Below, piece after piece: positions 8,219-15,952 of a DNA stretch of 51,538 bases. Origin of the DNA: Amycolatopsis sp. GTDB lineage: Bacteria; Actinomycetota; Actinomycetes; Mycobacteriales; Pseudonocardiaceae. How positions within the stretch are numbered: position 1 is the stretch's first letter; each line of letters starts with the position of its first letter. The notes under the pieces were generated by a model that was not told the origin of the DNA, did not search any database, and saw only the letters and a list, made by a program, of their open reading frames with translations. The translations under genes and the position numbers were made by a program. Location: contig NZ_JAODNM010000104.1 of NCBI RefSeq assembly GCF_025464955.1, positions 1-51,538 on the forward strand. Reading direction: 5' to 3'.

Positions 8219-9241
8219 TCAGAACCGGCGAGCGTGGCTCCCGGCGATCTCGGCGACCCGCCGCACCCGCTCGGCGGCGTTCGTCAGACGCGCGGCGAAT
8301 TCCGGCTCGCGTTGGGCACGCCGGGCGATCTGCTGGGCGATGTCAGCCAGTTCGGGCCCTCCCGGCAGCAGCAGGAGGTCTGCCCCGGCTTCAAGACTGG
8401 CGAGCACCGTGTCGACGAAGGAGCGTCCGTGCGTGGTACTGGGCGTGTCCAGGTCGTCGCTGACGACGAGTCCTTCGAAACCGAGGCGCCGGCGAAGCAC
8501 CTCGATGGTCACCGCGGACGTCGACGCAGGTTCCTTCGGATCGACCGATTCCACCACGACCGGTCCGACCATGACCGCGTGGACCCCGGCGGCGACGACG
8601 CGGCTGAACGGTTCGAGCGCGGCATACACCGAGTGTGCGGCGCTCAGCACGGTGTCGCCGAGCGCCGGGTCGTTCGCCAGGTCAGGGTGGCCGGGGAAAT
8701 GCTTCGCCACCGCGATCACCCCGGCGCTCTGCACACCAGTGACGAATGCTGCGCCGATGCGACCCACTTCGTTCTCGTTGAAGGGAAGCGTCCTCCCTTC
8801 CAACCACGGATTGGGCCCGGTGAGCACATCGAGGACCGGCGAGAGGAACATGTTCACCCCCAGCCGGCGACCGGCGTCGGCGACGGCGGCCGCGGCGGCC
8901 GAGATCTCCTCGTCCGGCAGGCCTGCCAGCGCTTCCCCTGCCGGGAAAGGCGGTACCAGATCGTGCAGCCGGGTGATCCCCCACGGCTCTTGGTCGACGG
9001 CAAGCAGGGCCGGCCCGTCGACGCGGCTTTCGACGTCGGCCACGAACGCCTGGAAGTCCTCGGCCTTTTCGGTGGCGCGCCGGTCGGCCGTCATCTCCCT
9101 GCCCACGTACTCGGCCCGGGTTTCACCGATCAGGACCGATTGCGTGCCACGCTCCAGCAGCTGCGTCAGCCACGGCTCGACGGTCATTCCGCCCGCCACC
9201 GGCAGCAGCACGGCGTGCGCCTCCGGCTCGAATTCAGTCAC
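8219..9241 (-). CDS. Glycoside hydrolase family 3 protein, NagZ-like
   Basis: A 340-residue single-domain GH3 protein. Visible motifs are LLAVDQEPWGITRLHD, VLDVLTGPNPWLEGR, the KHFPGHPDLANDP loop corresponding to the KHFPGHG motif of beta-N-acetylglucosaminidases, and VVSDDLDT with the predicted nucleophile aspartate. Length and motifs match the NagZ type (about 340 residues), which removes N-acetylhexosamine from glycans. The KHFPGHP variant and the absence of an obvious signal peptide leave the substrate open. The GTG at 9239-9241 has an AGGAGG site; a longer reading to 9274 lacks one. It is divergent from the LacI gene, with a 182-base spacer containing operator-like repeats, so LacI control is likely. 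Confidence 0.85.
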   Translation of the reverse strand: MTEFEPEAHAVLLPVAGGMTVEPWLTQLLERGTQSVLIGETRAEYVGREMTADRRATEKAEDFQAFVADVESRVDGPALLAVDQEPWGITRLHDLVPPFPAGEALAGLPDEEISAAAAAVADAGRRLGVNMFLSPVLDVLTGPNPWLEGRTLPFNENEVGRIGAAFVTGVQSAGVIAVAKHFPGHPDLANDPALGDTVLSAAHSVYAALEPFSRVVAAGVHAVMVGPVVVESVDPKEPASTSAVTIEVLRRRLGFEGLVVSDDLDTPSTTHGRSFVDTVLASLEAGADLLLLPGGPELADIAQQIARRAQREPEFAARLTNAAERVRRVAEIAGSHARRF

Positions 9242-9296
9242 TGTCGACCTCCTGGTACCGATCATGTTGACCATGGCGCCGGCTTGGTGTTGACCT

Positions 9297-9314
9297 TGGT
9301 GATACGATTAACCA
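9297..9314. promoter_or_regulatory. Probable LacI-family operator
   Basis: TGGTGATACGATTAACCA is an imperfect palindrome with TGGT/ACCA ends and the central CG typical of LacI/GalR-family operators. It lies between the divergent GH3 and LacI genes and may serve both. The assignment is by pattern only. Confidence 0.5.
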
Positions 9315-9325
9315 GCGTCCACAGA

Positions 9326-9351
9326 TTGACACGACCGGCAGAGCGTGTCAA
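9326..9351. promoter_or_regulatory. Second inverted repeat in the GH3/LacI spacer
   Basis: TTGACACG (9326-9333) and CGTGTCAA (9344-9351) form perfect 8-bp arms separated by ten bases. TTGACA also reads as a possible -35 element on the plus strand, and equally on the minus strand from the right arm. It could be a binding site in the divergent promoter region. Confidence 0.45.
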
Positions 9352-9423
9352 CAGTCAGTAGCCGCCCTGTCGACTGACGTACCGAGAGTCACCGGGAATC
9401 GACTCTCCGAGGAGGCCCAAGAC

Positions 9424-10494
9424 GTGGTGAACATGAAAGACGTCGCGCGCGAAGCCGGTGTATCCCAAGCGGCGGTCTCCTACGCCTACAGCCGCCCCGG
9501 GAAACTCTCGGACGGCCAACGCCTGCACATCATGGAGACAGCCACCCGCTTGGGTTACGCGGGCCCGAACATCGTCGGCGCCAGCCTGCGCTCCGGAAAG
9601 ATCGGCGCCATCGGCGTCATGCTCATGGACACCCTCGAGTACGCCTTCACCGACCCTTCGACCAGGGCGTTACTCGAAGGCGTTGTGCAGAGCCACAAGT
9701 TCGACGACCTGGCGCTCACCCTGTTACCACTCCCCCACGACGCCGAGTCACTCCAGCCGCAGAACGGTGGGGACCGATCGGCTTTGCAGGGCCTCGTCGA
9801 CGGCGTCATCGTGCACAGCCTCCCCGATGACCACTCCGCGCTGCTGACCCTCCAGTCACGCGGCATCCCCATGGTCATCGTGGACGCCCCGCGACTGGCC
9901 GGGGTCCCACTGGTCGGCATTCCCGATCGGCAGGCGGCGCGCGGGCAACTGGACCACGTCCTGCGGCTCGGGCACCAACGAGTCGGGATCATCGTGGAAC
10001 GCCTTGCCCCGGACGGTTTCCACGGCCGCGTGAGCGCGTCCAGGCGTGTCCGGAGTACCGAAGGTGTGGTCCGCGAGCGCGTCGAGGGCTACCGCGAGTC
10101 CTACGAAGCCGCCGGCGGCGATTTCCAGCGAGTGCCCATCATTGAAGCCGGTGCCTTCGATCTCACGTCCGGTAGCGAGGCTGCCCACGCCCTTCTCGAC
10201 AACCATGACGTAACGGCTGTCGTCACCACGTCGGACACCATGGCCATCGCGGCGTTGAAAGCAGCCGGCGAACGAGGCCTGCGAGTCCCCGAGGACCTGT
10301 CGATCATCGGCTTCGACGACGCCTACGAAGCCGAACGCTGGGGGCTGACCACCATCCGTCAACCCATGGTGGAAAAGGGAACCCTGGCAGCCACCATGCT
10401 TTTCGACATGCTGCGCGACAACTCCACGCCGGCGAGCGTTTCACTGCCCACCGAACTCATCGTGCGGCAGACCACAGCGCAACCGACCCGGTAG
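9424..10494 (+). CDS. LacI-family transcriptional regulator
   Basis: The 356-residue protein starts with a LacI helix-turn-helix (MKDVAREAGVSQAAVSYAYS, residues 4-23, with the hinge-helix region to about residue 60). A periplasmic-binding-protein-like ligand domain follows, including GVIVHSLPDDH, AVVTTSDTMAIAALKAAGERGLRVPEDLSIIGFDDAYEAE and the C-terminal GTLAATMLFDML. The GTG at 9424 is chosen because GAGGAGG lies nine bases upstream. The ligand is probably a sugar or sugar derivative, given the divergent GH3 gene. The pheC-like gene begins 25 bases downstream on the same strand and is likely cotranscribed, an unusual pairing. Confidence 0.92.
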   Translation: MVNMKDVAREAGVSQAAVSYAYSRPGKLSDGQRLHIMETATRLGYAGPNIVGASLRSGKIGAIGVMLMDTLEYAFTDPSTRALLEGVVQSHKFDDLALTLLPLPHDAESLQPQNGGDRSALQGLVDGVIVHSLPDDHSALLTLQSRGIPMVIVDAPRLAGVPLVGIPDRQAARGQLDHVLRLGHQRVGIIVERLAPDGFHGRVSASRRVRSTEGVVRERVEGYRESYEAAGGDFQRVPIIEAGAFDLTSGSEAAHALLDNHDVTAVVTTSDTMAIAALKAAGERGLRVPEDLSIIGFDDAYEAERWGLTTIRQPMVEKGTLAATMLFDMLRDNSTPASVSLPTELIVRQTTAQPTR

Positions 10495-10519
10495 CAAATT
10501 ACAACACTTGAGGATGGTC

Positions 10520-11326
10520 ATGACTTCTGGCGTGAAGAGCAGTCGCCTTCGTTGGCTGGTAGGGGTTCTCGCCGTGGTGGCGGTGGTCACCGGGACGGAC
10601 GCGTCGGCAAGTACCGGTTCCGGCAGCAGAAGCAGACTTGACGCGATCACCAGCCGTGGTGTGCTGAACGTCTGCAGCACCGGCGACTACCGGCCGTTCA
10701 GCTTCCGCGACGCGAACGGCAACTGGAGCGGCGTCGACATCGACATGGCTGCCGACCTCGCCACTCACCTCGGCGTGAAGCTCGCCTTTGTGCCCTCGAC
10801 ATTTGCCACGATGGCCACCGACGTGGGCGTCAAATGCGACGTCGGAATGGGCGGCGTGTCGATTACTCTGGACCGCGCCAAAGCGGCGTTCTTCACCCAG
10901 CCCTATCTCCGCGATGGAAAGACACCCATCACCCGGTGCGAAAACACCGCCAAGTACCAGACACTGGCGCAGATCGACCAGTCCGGTGTCCGGGTGATCG
11001 TCAACCCCGGTGGTACCAACGAACAGTTCGACACCGCGAACCTGCACCAGGCGACCATCGTCCATTATCCGGACAACAACACGATCTTCGACGCGTTGCT
11101 GGCCGGGCAGGCCGACCTGATGATCACCGACGCCACTGAGACCCGCTATCAGGCCAAGCAGCACCCGGAACTGTGCGCGGTCCACCCGGACCAGCCGTTC
11201 ACCTTCGCCGAGAAGGCGTACCTTCTGCCGCGCGGCGACGTCGTGTTCCAGCAGTGGGTCGACCAGTGGCTGCACATCGCGCTGAACGACGGCACCTACC
11301 AACGAATCAGCGCACCCCTCGGCTGA
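10520..11326 (+). CDS. pheC: Exported cyclohexadienyl dehydratase (PheC-like)
   Basis: The 268-residue protein has an N-terminal signal sequence (about residues 10-30, WLVGVLAVVAVVTG) and a periplasmic-binding-protein type II fold. Its motifs follow those of Pseudomonas PheC: TGDYRPFSFRDANG, GVDIDMAADLA, RDGKTPITRCEN, NPGGTNEQFDTANL, the ITDATETRYQ segment with the catalytic glutamate, HPELCAVHP and FAEKAYLLPRG then WVDQWLHIA. PheC dehydrates prephenate to phenylpyruvate, or arogenate to phenylalanine, outside the cytoplasm. The alternative is a polar amino acid ABC binding protein, but no transporter genes adjoin and the motif match is specific. The ATG at 10520 is chosen for its spacing to GAGG (10510-10513). 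A 7-bp hairpin follows the stop. Confidence 0.85.
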   Translation: MTSGVKSSRLRWLVGVLAVVAVVTGTDASASTGSGSRSRLDAITSRGVLNVCSTGDYRPFSFRDANGNWSGVDIDMAADLATHLGVKLAFVPSTFATMATDVGVKCDVGMGGVSITLDRAKAAFFTQPYLRDGKTPITRCENTAKYQTLAQIDQSGVRVIVNPGGTNEQFDTANLHQATIVHYPDNNTIFDALLAGQADLMITDATETRYQAKQHPELCAVHPDQPFTFAEKAYLLPRGDVVFQQWVDQWLHIALNDGTYQRISAPLG

Positions 11327-11333
11327 CTCGCCT

Positions 11334-11352
11334 TCTGTTGTCCCCCAACAGA
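11334..11352 (+). terminator. Hairpin after the pheC-like gene
   Basis: TCTGTTG and CAACAGA form a perfect 7-bp stem around a five-base TCCCC loop, eight bases after the pheC stop. There is no T-tract. It is a candidate terminator or 3'-end structure. Confidence 0.5.
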
Positions 11353-11419
11353 GTTGGCGGCACCCAACACTAGTGTCGCGTCATCTCGGACTCCATCGCG
11401 TCGCGCGCTCGGTCGACGC

Positions 11420-11760
11420 TCAGCTGGCTTTCGTGCGGGTCGGTGACCGGCAAGCGACATCCGGGTCCATCGATGCCGGGTGGATGAGCTGAAAGATCCG
11501 GGTGAACGTGCAGCACCCCTCGTCCAGCGGCTCCACGGTGAACGTCGCGATTCCCGTGACCACGTCATCCGCGGTGGCACTCGCGGGGTCGAAGACCTGG
11601 CCCGCGGCAACCCACAGATGGCCTGGGCGCAGCGCGACGACGGTGCACCGCAAAGCATTGACCGGACCACCCGGGTCGAAATGCTCGACAAGCCTGTCAC
11701 CGAACCGGGACGGCTTGGCCAGGTCGCCGTCGAACTGGGTGACACCGCAACGGCGACTGA
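11420..11760 (-). pseudogene. Remnant of an unrecognised coding region
   Basis: On the minus strand a protein-like frame reads FDGDLAKPSRFGDRLVEHFD, then LRPGHLWVAAGQVFDP and FTVEPLDEGCCTFTRIFQLI before a stop at 11420-11422. There is no plausible start codon with a ribosome binding site, and the frame loses character upstream of about 11760, where the plus-strand CoA-transferase fragment begins. I do not recognise the family. The sense of the residues suggests a small alpha+beta domain. Together with the adjoining truncated gene it marks a decayed stretch. Confidence 0.35.
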
Positions 11761-11819
11761 TACATCGGCGACGCTGTCCTTTCTGGGACTCCCTCGTCGG
11801 AACATCGACCTTCCTGCAG

Positions 11820-12392
11820 ATGGACGACCTGGTCCGGTTCGAGGGTCGACCCGCCCCACCCCGAGGCGGCCGGGACTACCGCGGCCCGCACGCGCTTCAC
11901 CGCTACTACCCCACCAGTGACCAGTGGGTCTGCGTCGATGCCGGCGACGACGCGTCAGCATTGCGAGCGCTTGTGGCGGTCGGCGTCGGCCACGCGGACG
12001 TCGATGACGACGAACTCGCCGACGTACTCGGACAGAGCCTTGGTGAGCTGGACTCCGTCTCGGCGGCAGGCTGGCTCAACGAGCTTGGCATCGCCGCGGT
12101 GCCGGCCCGGCGCGTCACCGAAGTGCTCCAGGACCCGCAGCTGCTGCTGACCGAGTTCAGCCACATCCAGGCGGCTGACGGAGGAGGCTTTTTCAGTGTG
12201 CCCGGGCGGCACGCCGCCTTCAGCCGCACTCCGCGGTTCGGCCCGCTGCGACCGCCCGGCATCGGCCAGCACACCCGGGAGGTCCTGGAAGCGGCCGGCC
12301 TGACCCCGGACGAGATCGACGCCGCCCTCGCCGACGGCCTCATCACCACGGGAGGCGTCATGCCCGCCCGCCTCACCACCGCCTACCGGTGA
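11820..12392 (+). pseudogene. 5'-truncated CaiB/BaiF-family CoA-transferase
   Basis: The frame encodes the C-terminal part of a family III CoA-transferase: VRFEGRPAPPRGGRDYRGP, ALHRYYPTSDQWVCVDAG, AAGWLNELGIAAVPARRV and PRFGPLRPPGIGQHTREVLE, ending at 12392. Intact members are about 380 residues, or about 800 when two modules are fused. The N-terminal domain with its catalytic aspartate is missing. The upstream sequence in the same frame has no family character. The ATG at 11820 has no ribosome binding site, so this is probably a relic. Its 3' end lies 37 bases before the intact CoA-transferase gene, and the pair may once have acted together. Confidence 0.65.
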
Positions 12393-12394
12393 AC

Positions 12395-12410
12395 GTCCAT
12401 TGTGGACAAT
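12395..12410. promoter_or_regulatory. Overlapping palindromes upstream of the acyl-CoA operon
   Basis: GTCCA-TTG-TGGAC (12395-12407) and ATTGT-GG-ACAAT (12399-12410) are two interlocked perfect palindromes just upstream of the AGGAG site of the CoA-transferase gene. They could be an operator, perhaps of the TetR regulator at the operon end, though they differ from the repeat in front of that gene. Confidence 0.4.
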
Positions 12411-12429
12411 TCAAGTCAGGAGCACGTCG

Positions 12430-13548
12430 ATGAGTGGTCCCCTTCAAGGAATTCGGGTAGTCGAACTGCTCGGCATCGGCCCCGGACCCTTCTGCGGCAT
12501 GCTGCTGGCCGATCTCGGTGCCGACGTCGTCCGGGTCGAACGGCCCGATGGCACTTCGCTGGGCAGAACGCCGATCCTCGGTCGGGGGAAACGGTCGGTG
12601 GGCATGGACCTCAAGACCGCTGAGGGCCGGGCGGCGGTACTCGAGCTGGCGGCGCACGCCGACGTCTTCATCGAACCGTTCCGGCCCGGTTTCGTCGAGC
12701 GCCTCGGTCTCGGCCCCGACGACTGCTTGGCGGTCAATCCGAAGCTCGTCTACGGCCGTATGACCGGGTGGGGGCAGAGCGGTCCGTACGCCGACCGGGC
12801 CGGTCACGACCTCAACTACATCGCCCTCAGCGGGGCTCTGAGCACCTGCGGCACCGCCGACGGTCCGCCCGTACCGCCGGTCAACATGCTCGGCGACTTC
12901 GCCGGCGGGTCGATGTTCCTGGCCGCCGGCGTCCTGGCCGCCGTTCTGTACGCCCGCGAGACCGGCCGCGGGCCGGTGGTCGACGCGGCGATGATCGACG
13001 GCTCGGCCTACCTCACCGCCACGACGCTCCAGTCGATGGCCGCCGGGAGGTGGGGGCCGCGCGGCACCAATGTGTTGGACACTGGTGCTCCGTACTACAA
13101 CGTGTACCAAGCAGCCGACGGCTGGGTCAGCATCGGGGCGATCGAGCCTCGGTTCTGGGCAGAACTGCTCGACGTTCTCGGGTTGACGGACGACGAGCAG
13201 TTCGTCCGCCAGAACGACCGGGAAATGTGGCCGCAGATGAAGAAACACTTCGCCGAGATCTTCAGGGAACGGACCCGGGTCGAGTGGGCCGAGGCCTTCG
13301 CGGGACGGGACGCCTGCTTCGCGCCGGTCTGGGACCTCGATGAGGCACCAGACGAGCAGCATCTGAAGGACCGGGGCACCTTCGTGACCGAATTCGGCGT
13401 ACGCCAGCCGGCTCCCGCTCCGCGCTTCTCGGTCACTCCGGGAGCCACCGGCGGTCCGTGCCCAAACCCGGGGGAGCACACCGAAGAGGTCCTGCGCGAG
13501 TGGGGTCTCCCCCAGCGAAACTCCAGTGACGAAAGGGAAATCGTATGA
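12430..13548 (+). CDS. CaiB/BaiF CoA-transferase family, alpha-methylacyl-CoA-racemase-like
   Basis: The 372-residue protein matches family III enzymes closely related to alpha-methylacyl-CoA racemase. Visible features are GIRVVELLGIGPGPFCGMLLADLGADVVRVERPDG, here read in pieces as GIGPGPFCGMLLADLG and DVVRVERPDG, plus YGRMTGWGQSGPYADRAGHD with the active-site histidine-aspartate region and NYIALSGAL. The racemase interconverts 2R- and 2S-methylacyl-CoA so that branched chains can enter beta-oxidation, which fits the two acyl-CoA dehydrogenases that follow. A true CoA-transferase remains possible. The ATG has AGGAG eight bases upstream. The stop overlaps the start of the next gene by four bases. 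Confidence 0.87.
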   Translation: MSGPLQGIRVVELLGIGPGPFCGMLLADLGADVVRVERPDGTSLGRTPILGRGKRSVGMDLKTAEGRAAVLELAAHADVFIEPFRPGFVERLGLGPDDCLAVNPKLVYGRMTGWGQSGPYADRAGHDLNYIALSGALSTCGTADGPPVPPVNMLGDFAGGSMFLAAGVLAAVLYARETGRGPVVDAAMIDGSAYLTATTLQSMAAGRWGPRGTNVLDTGAPYYNVYQAADGWVSIGAIEPRFWAELLDVLGLTDDEQFVRQNDREMWPQMKKHFAEIFRERTRVEWAEAFAGRDACFAPVWDLDEAPDEQHLKDRGTFVTEFGVRQPAPAPRFSVTPGATGGPCPNPGEHTEEVLREWGLPQRNSSDEREIV

Positions 13549-14732
13549 CGACAGACGAGTTCCGTGCCAAGGCCGACCCTTGGCTCAAGGCGAACGCGAA
13601 GCCGTTCGCCGAGACCGGCGACCAGCAAGGTCGGGAGGGCCCCCTCGACGAGTCCAAGGCATTCATGAAGCGTCTGCACGCGGCCGGGTTCGCCGGCATC
13701 ACGTACCCGACGGAGTACGGCGGCCAGGGACTCTCGCCCGCCGAGCAGGCGGCGTGGAACGAGCTCGTCGCCGACTACGACCTGCCGATCGGGGTCTTCA
13801 CCATCGGCCAGGGCATGCCCGCTCCGACGATCCTCGCGCTCGGCACCGAGGAGCAGAAGAGGCGCTACCTGCCCAAGCTGCTCTCGGGTGAGGAGGTCTG
13901 GTGCCAGCTGTTCTCGGAACCGGACGGCGGATCCGACGTGGCCTCGCTGCAGACCTCGGCGACCCGGACCGAAACCGGCTGGGTGCTCAACGGGCAGAAG
14001 GTGTGGACGACCGTGGCTCAGCACGCCGACTACGGCGCGATCATCGCCCGGACGGATCCCACCGTGCCCAAGCACGCCGGGATCACGATGTTCATCGTGG
14101 ACATGCACGACCCCGGGGTCACGGTGCGCCCGTTGAAGGTCGCCACCGGGACCTCTCCGTTCAACGAGGTGTTCTTCGACGGGGTCCCGCTTCCTGCCGA
14201 CGCCGTACTGGGCGAGGTCGACAACGGCTGGCACGCCACGGTGACGATGCTCAACTTCGAGCGCATCATGATCGGTACCGGCGGCCGCCGCCGGGCCAAC
14301 CCGCTCGGCTACGACAACCTCGCCAAGCTCGTCACCGAACGCGGTCTCAACTCCGACACGCACGTACGGCGCCGGCTCGCCGAGGTGTACGCGCGAGAGA
14401 TGTCGCTCGACGCGTTCGGCCAGTTCCTCAACGCCGACAGCGCGGCGGGCAATCCGATCGGCGCCCGCGGCTCTGCCGCGAAGCTCGCGGGCGCGGAGTA
14501 CGGCTTGTGGGCCAGCACGGTGGTGCAGGACATCTTCGGGCTGGACCTCGCCGCCGGGGACAACAGTCTCAACGCCGTGCTGATGGCGGTCATGAGCCAG
14601 TCCGGCATGTCCACCGCGGGCGGCACCAACGAGATCCAGCGCAACATCGTCGCGGAGCGGGTTCTCGGGCTGCCGAAGGACCCCGGCGTCGACAAGAGCA
14701 TCCCGTTCAACAAGATCAAGTTCTCGCGCTGA
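13545..14732 (+). CDS. Acyl-CoA dehydrogenase, catalytic-type subunit
   Basis: The 395-residue protein has the complete acyl-CoA dehydrogenase fold. Motifs are GITYPTEYGGQGLSPAEQ, the FAD/substrate strand WCQLFSEPDGGSDVASLQTS, GWVLNGQKVWTTVAQHADYG, and the C-terminal GGTNEIQRNIVAERVLGLP. It oxidises an acyl-CoA at C2-C3, passing electrons to ETF. The substrate may be a branched or ring-bearing acyl chain, as expected from the racemase-like neighbour. The next gene encodes a second, shorter dehydrogenase of the partner type, so a heteromeric enzyme is likely, as known for the FadE pairs of steroid side-chain degradation. ATG overlaps the upstream stop. Confidence 0.9.
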   Translation: MTTDEFRAKADPWLKANAKPFAETGDQQGREGPLDESKAFMKRLHAAGFAGITYPTEYGGQGLSPAEQAAWNELVADYDLPIGVFTIGQGMPAPTILALGTEEQKRRYLPKLLSGEEVWCQLFSEPDGGSDVASLQTSATRTETGWVLNGQKVWTTVAQHADYGAIIARTDPTVPKHAGITMFIVDMHDPGVTVRPLKVATGTSPFNEVFFDGVPLPADAVLGEVDNGWHATVTMLNFERIMIGTGGRRRANPLGYDNLAKLVTERGLNSDTHVRRRLAEVYAREMSLDAFGQFLNADSAAGNPIGARGSAAKLAGAEYGLWASTVVQDIFGLDLAAGDNSLNAVLMAVMSQSGMSTAGGTNEIQRNIVAERVLGLPKDPGVDKSIPFNKIKFSR

Positions 14733-14756
14733 CCCGCCGACCGTCAAGGAGCCCGC

Positions 14757-15869
14757 ATGTCCCTCATCTACAACGAAGACCAGAAGTCCTTGTCCCAGAC
14801 GGTCAAGCGTTTCGTCACCGAGCGCTCACCGATGCCGAAGGTCCGTGAGGTCATTGATAGCCCTGACGCGTACTCGGCGAAGACCTGGCAGGGGATCGCG
14901 AGCGAACTCGGCCTCGCCGCGCTGACCGTCCCCGAGGAGTACGACGGCGTCGGCGGCACCCAAAGCGACGTCGCCGCCGCGCTTCGCGAACTCGGGGCCG
15001 GGCTCGTCCCGTCTCCGATGCTCAGCTCGGCCATCCTCGCCACCGGCGTCCTGGTCGCCCTCGACGACGAAGTGGCCAAGAAGGAGCTGCTCCCCCAGCT
15101 CGCCGGGGGGAGGATCACCGGTGCCGTGGCCGTGAGCGAGCCGGGCGCTCGGGCGTGGATCGTGCCGGAACCCGCCACGACCGCTTCGGGCACGGGCGCC
15201 GAAGTCACCCTGAGCGGCACGAAGACGGCCGTAGTCAACGGTGTCGACGCCGACATCCTGCTCGTGCACGCGAGCGGCCCCGACGGGGTCGGCCTCTACC
15301 TGGTGGCCAAGAACGCGAGTGGCGTAACGGCACTCGCGAGCCGCGGTGCCGACCCTACCATCGGCATGGCCACCGTGACCTTCGACAGCACCCCGGCCAG
15401 GCACCTGAGCGGTGACGTCGCCGCAGCGCTCGACACGGTCGCCGACCAGGCGAATGTCGCGGTGTCCGCCTTGCAGTCGGGGGCCATCGGCGCCTGCTTG
15501 GCGATGCAGACCGAGTACGCCAAGATCCGGTACAGCTTCGGTCAGCCGATCGGTGCCTACCAGGGTGTCAAGCACAAGATCGCGGACCTCTACACCGCGC
15601 ACGCCCTCGCCGACGCACAACTGCGCGTCGCCACCGACGCCGCGGACACCGGGGCCGAAGGCGCGTCAGCGGCCATCACCGCGGCGCGGGTGCTGTTCAA
15701 CGACCTGCACTTCCAGGCGGCTATGCAGAACCAGCTGCTGCACGGCGGGATCGGGCACACGTGGGAACACGACTCGCACTGGTACACGAAGAACGCGCTC
15801 GCGCTCAGCCAGCTACTGGGAGACCAGGACTTCCAACGCGACCGGCTCGCCGAGAAACTCGGGCTCTGA
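14757..15869 (+). CDS. Acyl-CoA dehydrogenase, partner-type subunit
   Basis: The 370-residue protein has the N-terminal helical domain (LAALTVPEEYDGVGG) and the C-terminal bundle (IRYSFGQPIGAYQGVKHKIAD, then LLHGGIGHTWEHDSHWYTKN). The middle strand domain is poorly conserved. The GGIGHTWEHD ending is characteristic of the second subunit in heterotetrameric actinobacterial FadE pairs, in which one subunit often lacks a working active site. The SEPDGGSD signature of the first subunit is reduced here to VSEPGARAW. It begins 24 bases after the previous stop, with AAGGAG upstream, so both subunits would be made from one message. Confidence 0.87.
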   Translation: MSLIYNEDQKSLSQTVKRFVTERSPMPKVREVIDSPDAYSAKTWQGIASELGLAALTVPEEYDGVGGTQSDVAAALRELGAGLVPSPMLSSAILATGVLVALDDEVAKKELLPQLAGGRITGAVAVSEPGARAWIVPEPATTASGTGAEVTLSGTKTAVVNGVDADILLVHASGPDGVGLYLVAKNASGVTALASRGADPTIGMATVTFDSTPARHLSGDVAAALDTVADQANVAVSALQSGAIGACLAMQTEYAKIRYSFGQPIGAYQGVKHKIADLYTAHALADAQLRVATDAADTGAEGASAAITAARVLFNDLHFQAAMQNQLLHGGIGHTWEHDSHWYTKNALALSQLLGDQDFQRDRLAEKLGL

Positions 15870-15909
15870 ACACTCGCAGGCGGGTCGGCCCCGGGGGCGG
15901 GGCAACAGT

Positions 15910-15927
15910 AGAATACGGTTCCATTCT
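15910..15927. promoter_or_regulatory. Inverted repeat in front of the TetR gene
   Basis: AGAAT (15910-15914) and ATTCT (15923-15927) flank eight bases, about 25 bases upstream of the TetR start. Similar A/T-ended palindromes are autoregulatory operators of TetR proteins in lipid catabolism. The match is by pattern only. Confidence 0.45.
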
Positions 15928-15952
15928 CCGATCGATTCGAGGGCCAACCGTT

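Noticed and set aside
10520..11326. Calling the exported protein an amino acid ABC transporter binding protein
   Set aside because: No permease or ATPase genes adjoin, there is no lipobox, and the NPGGTNE, TDA-E and LCAVHP motifs match cyclohexadienyl dehydratase.
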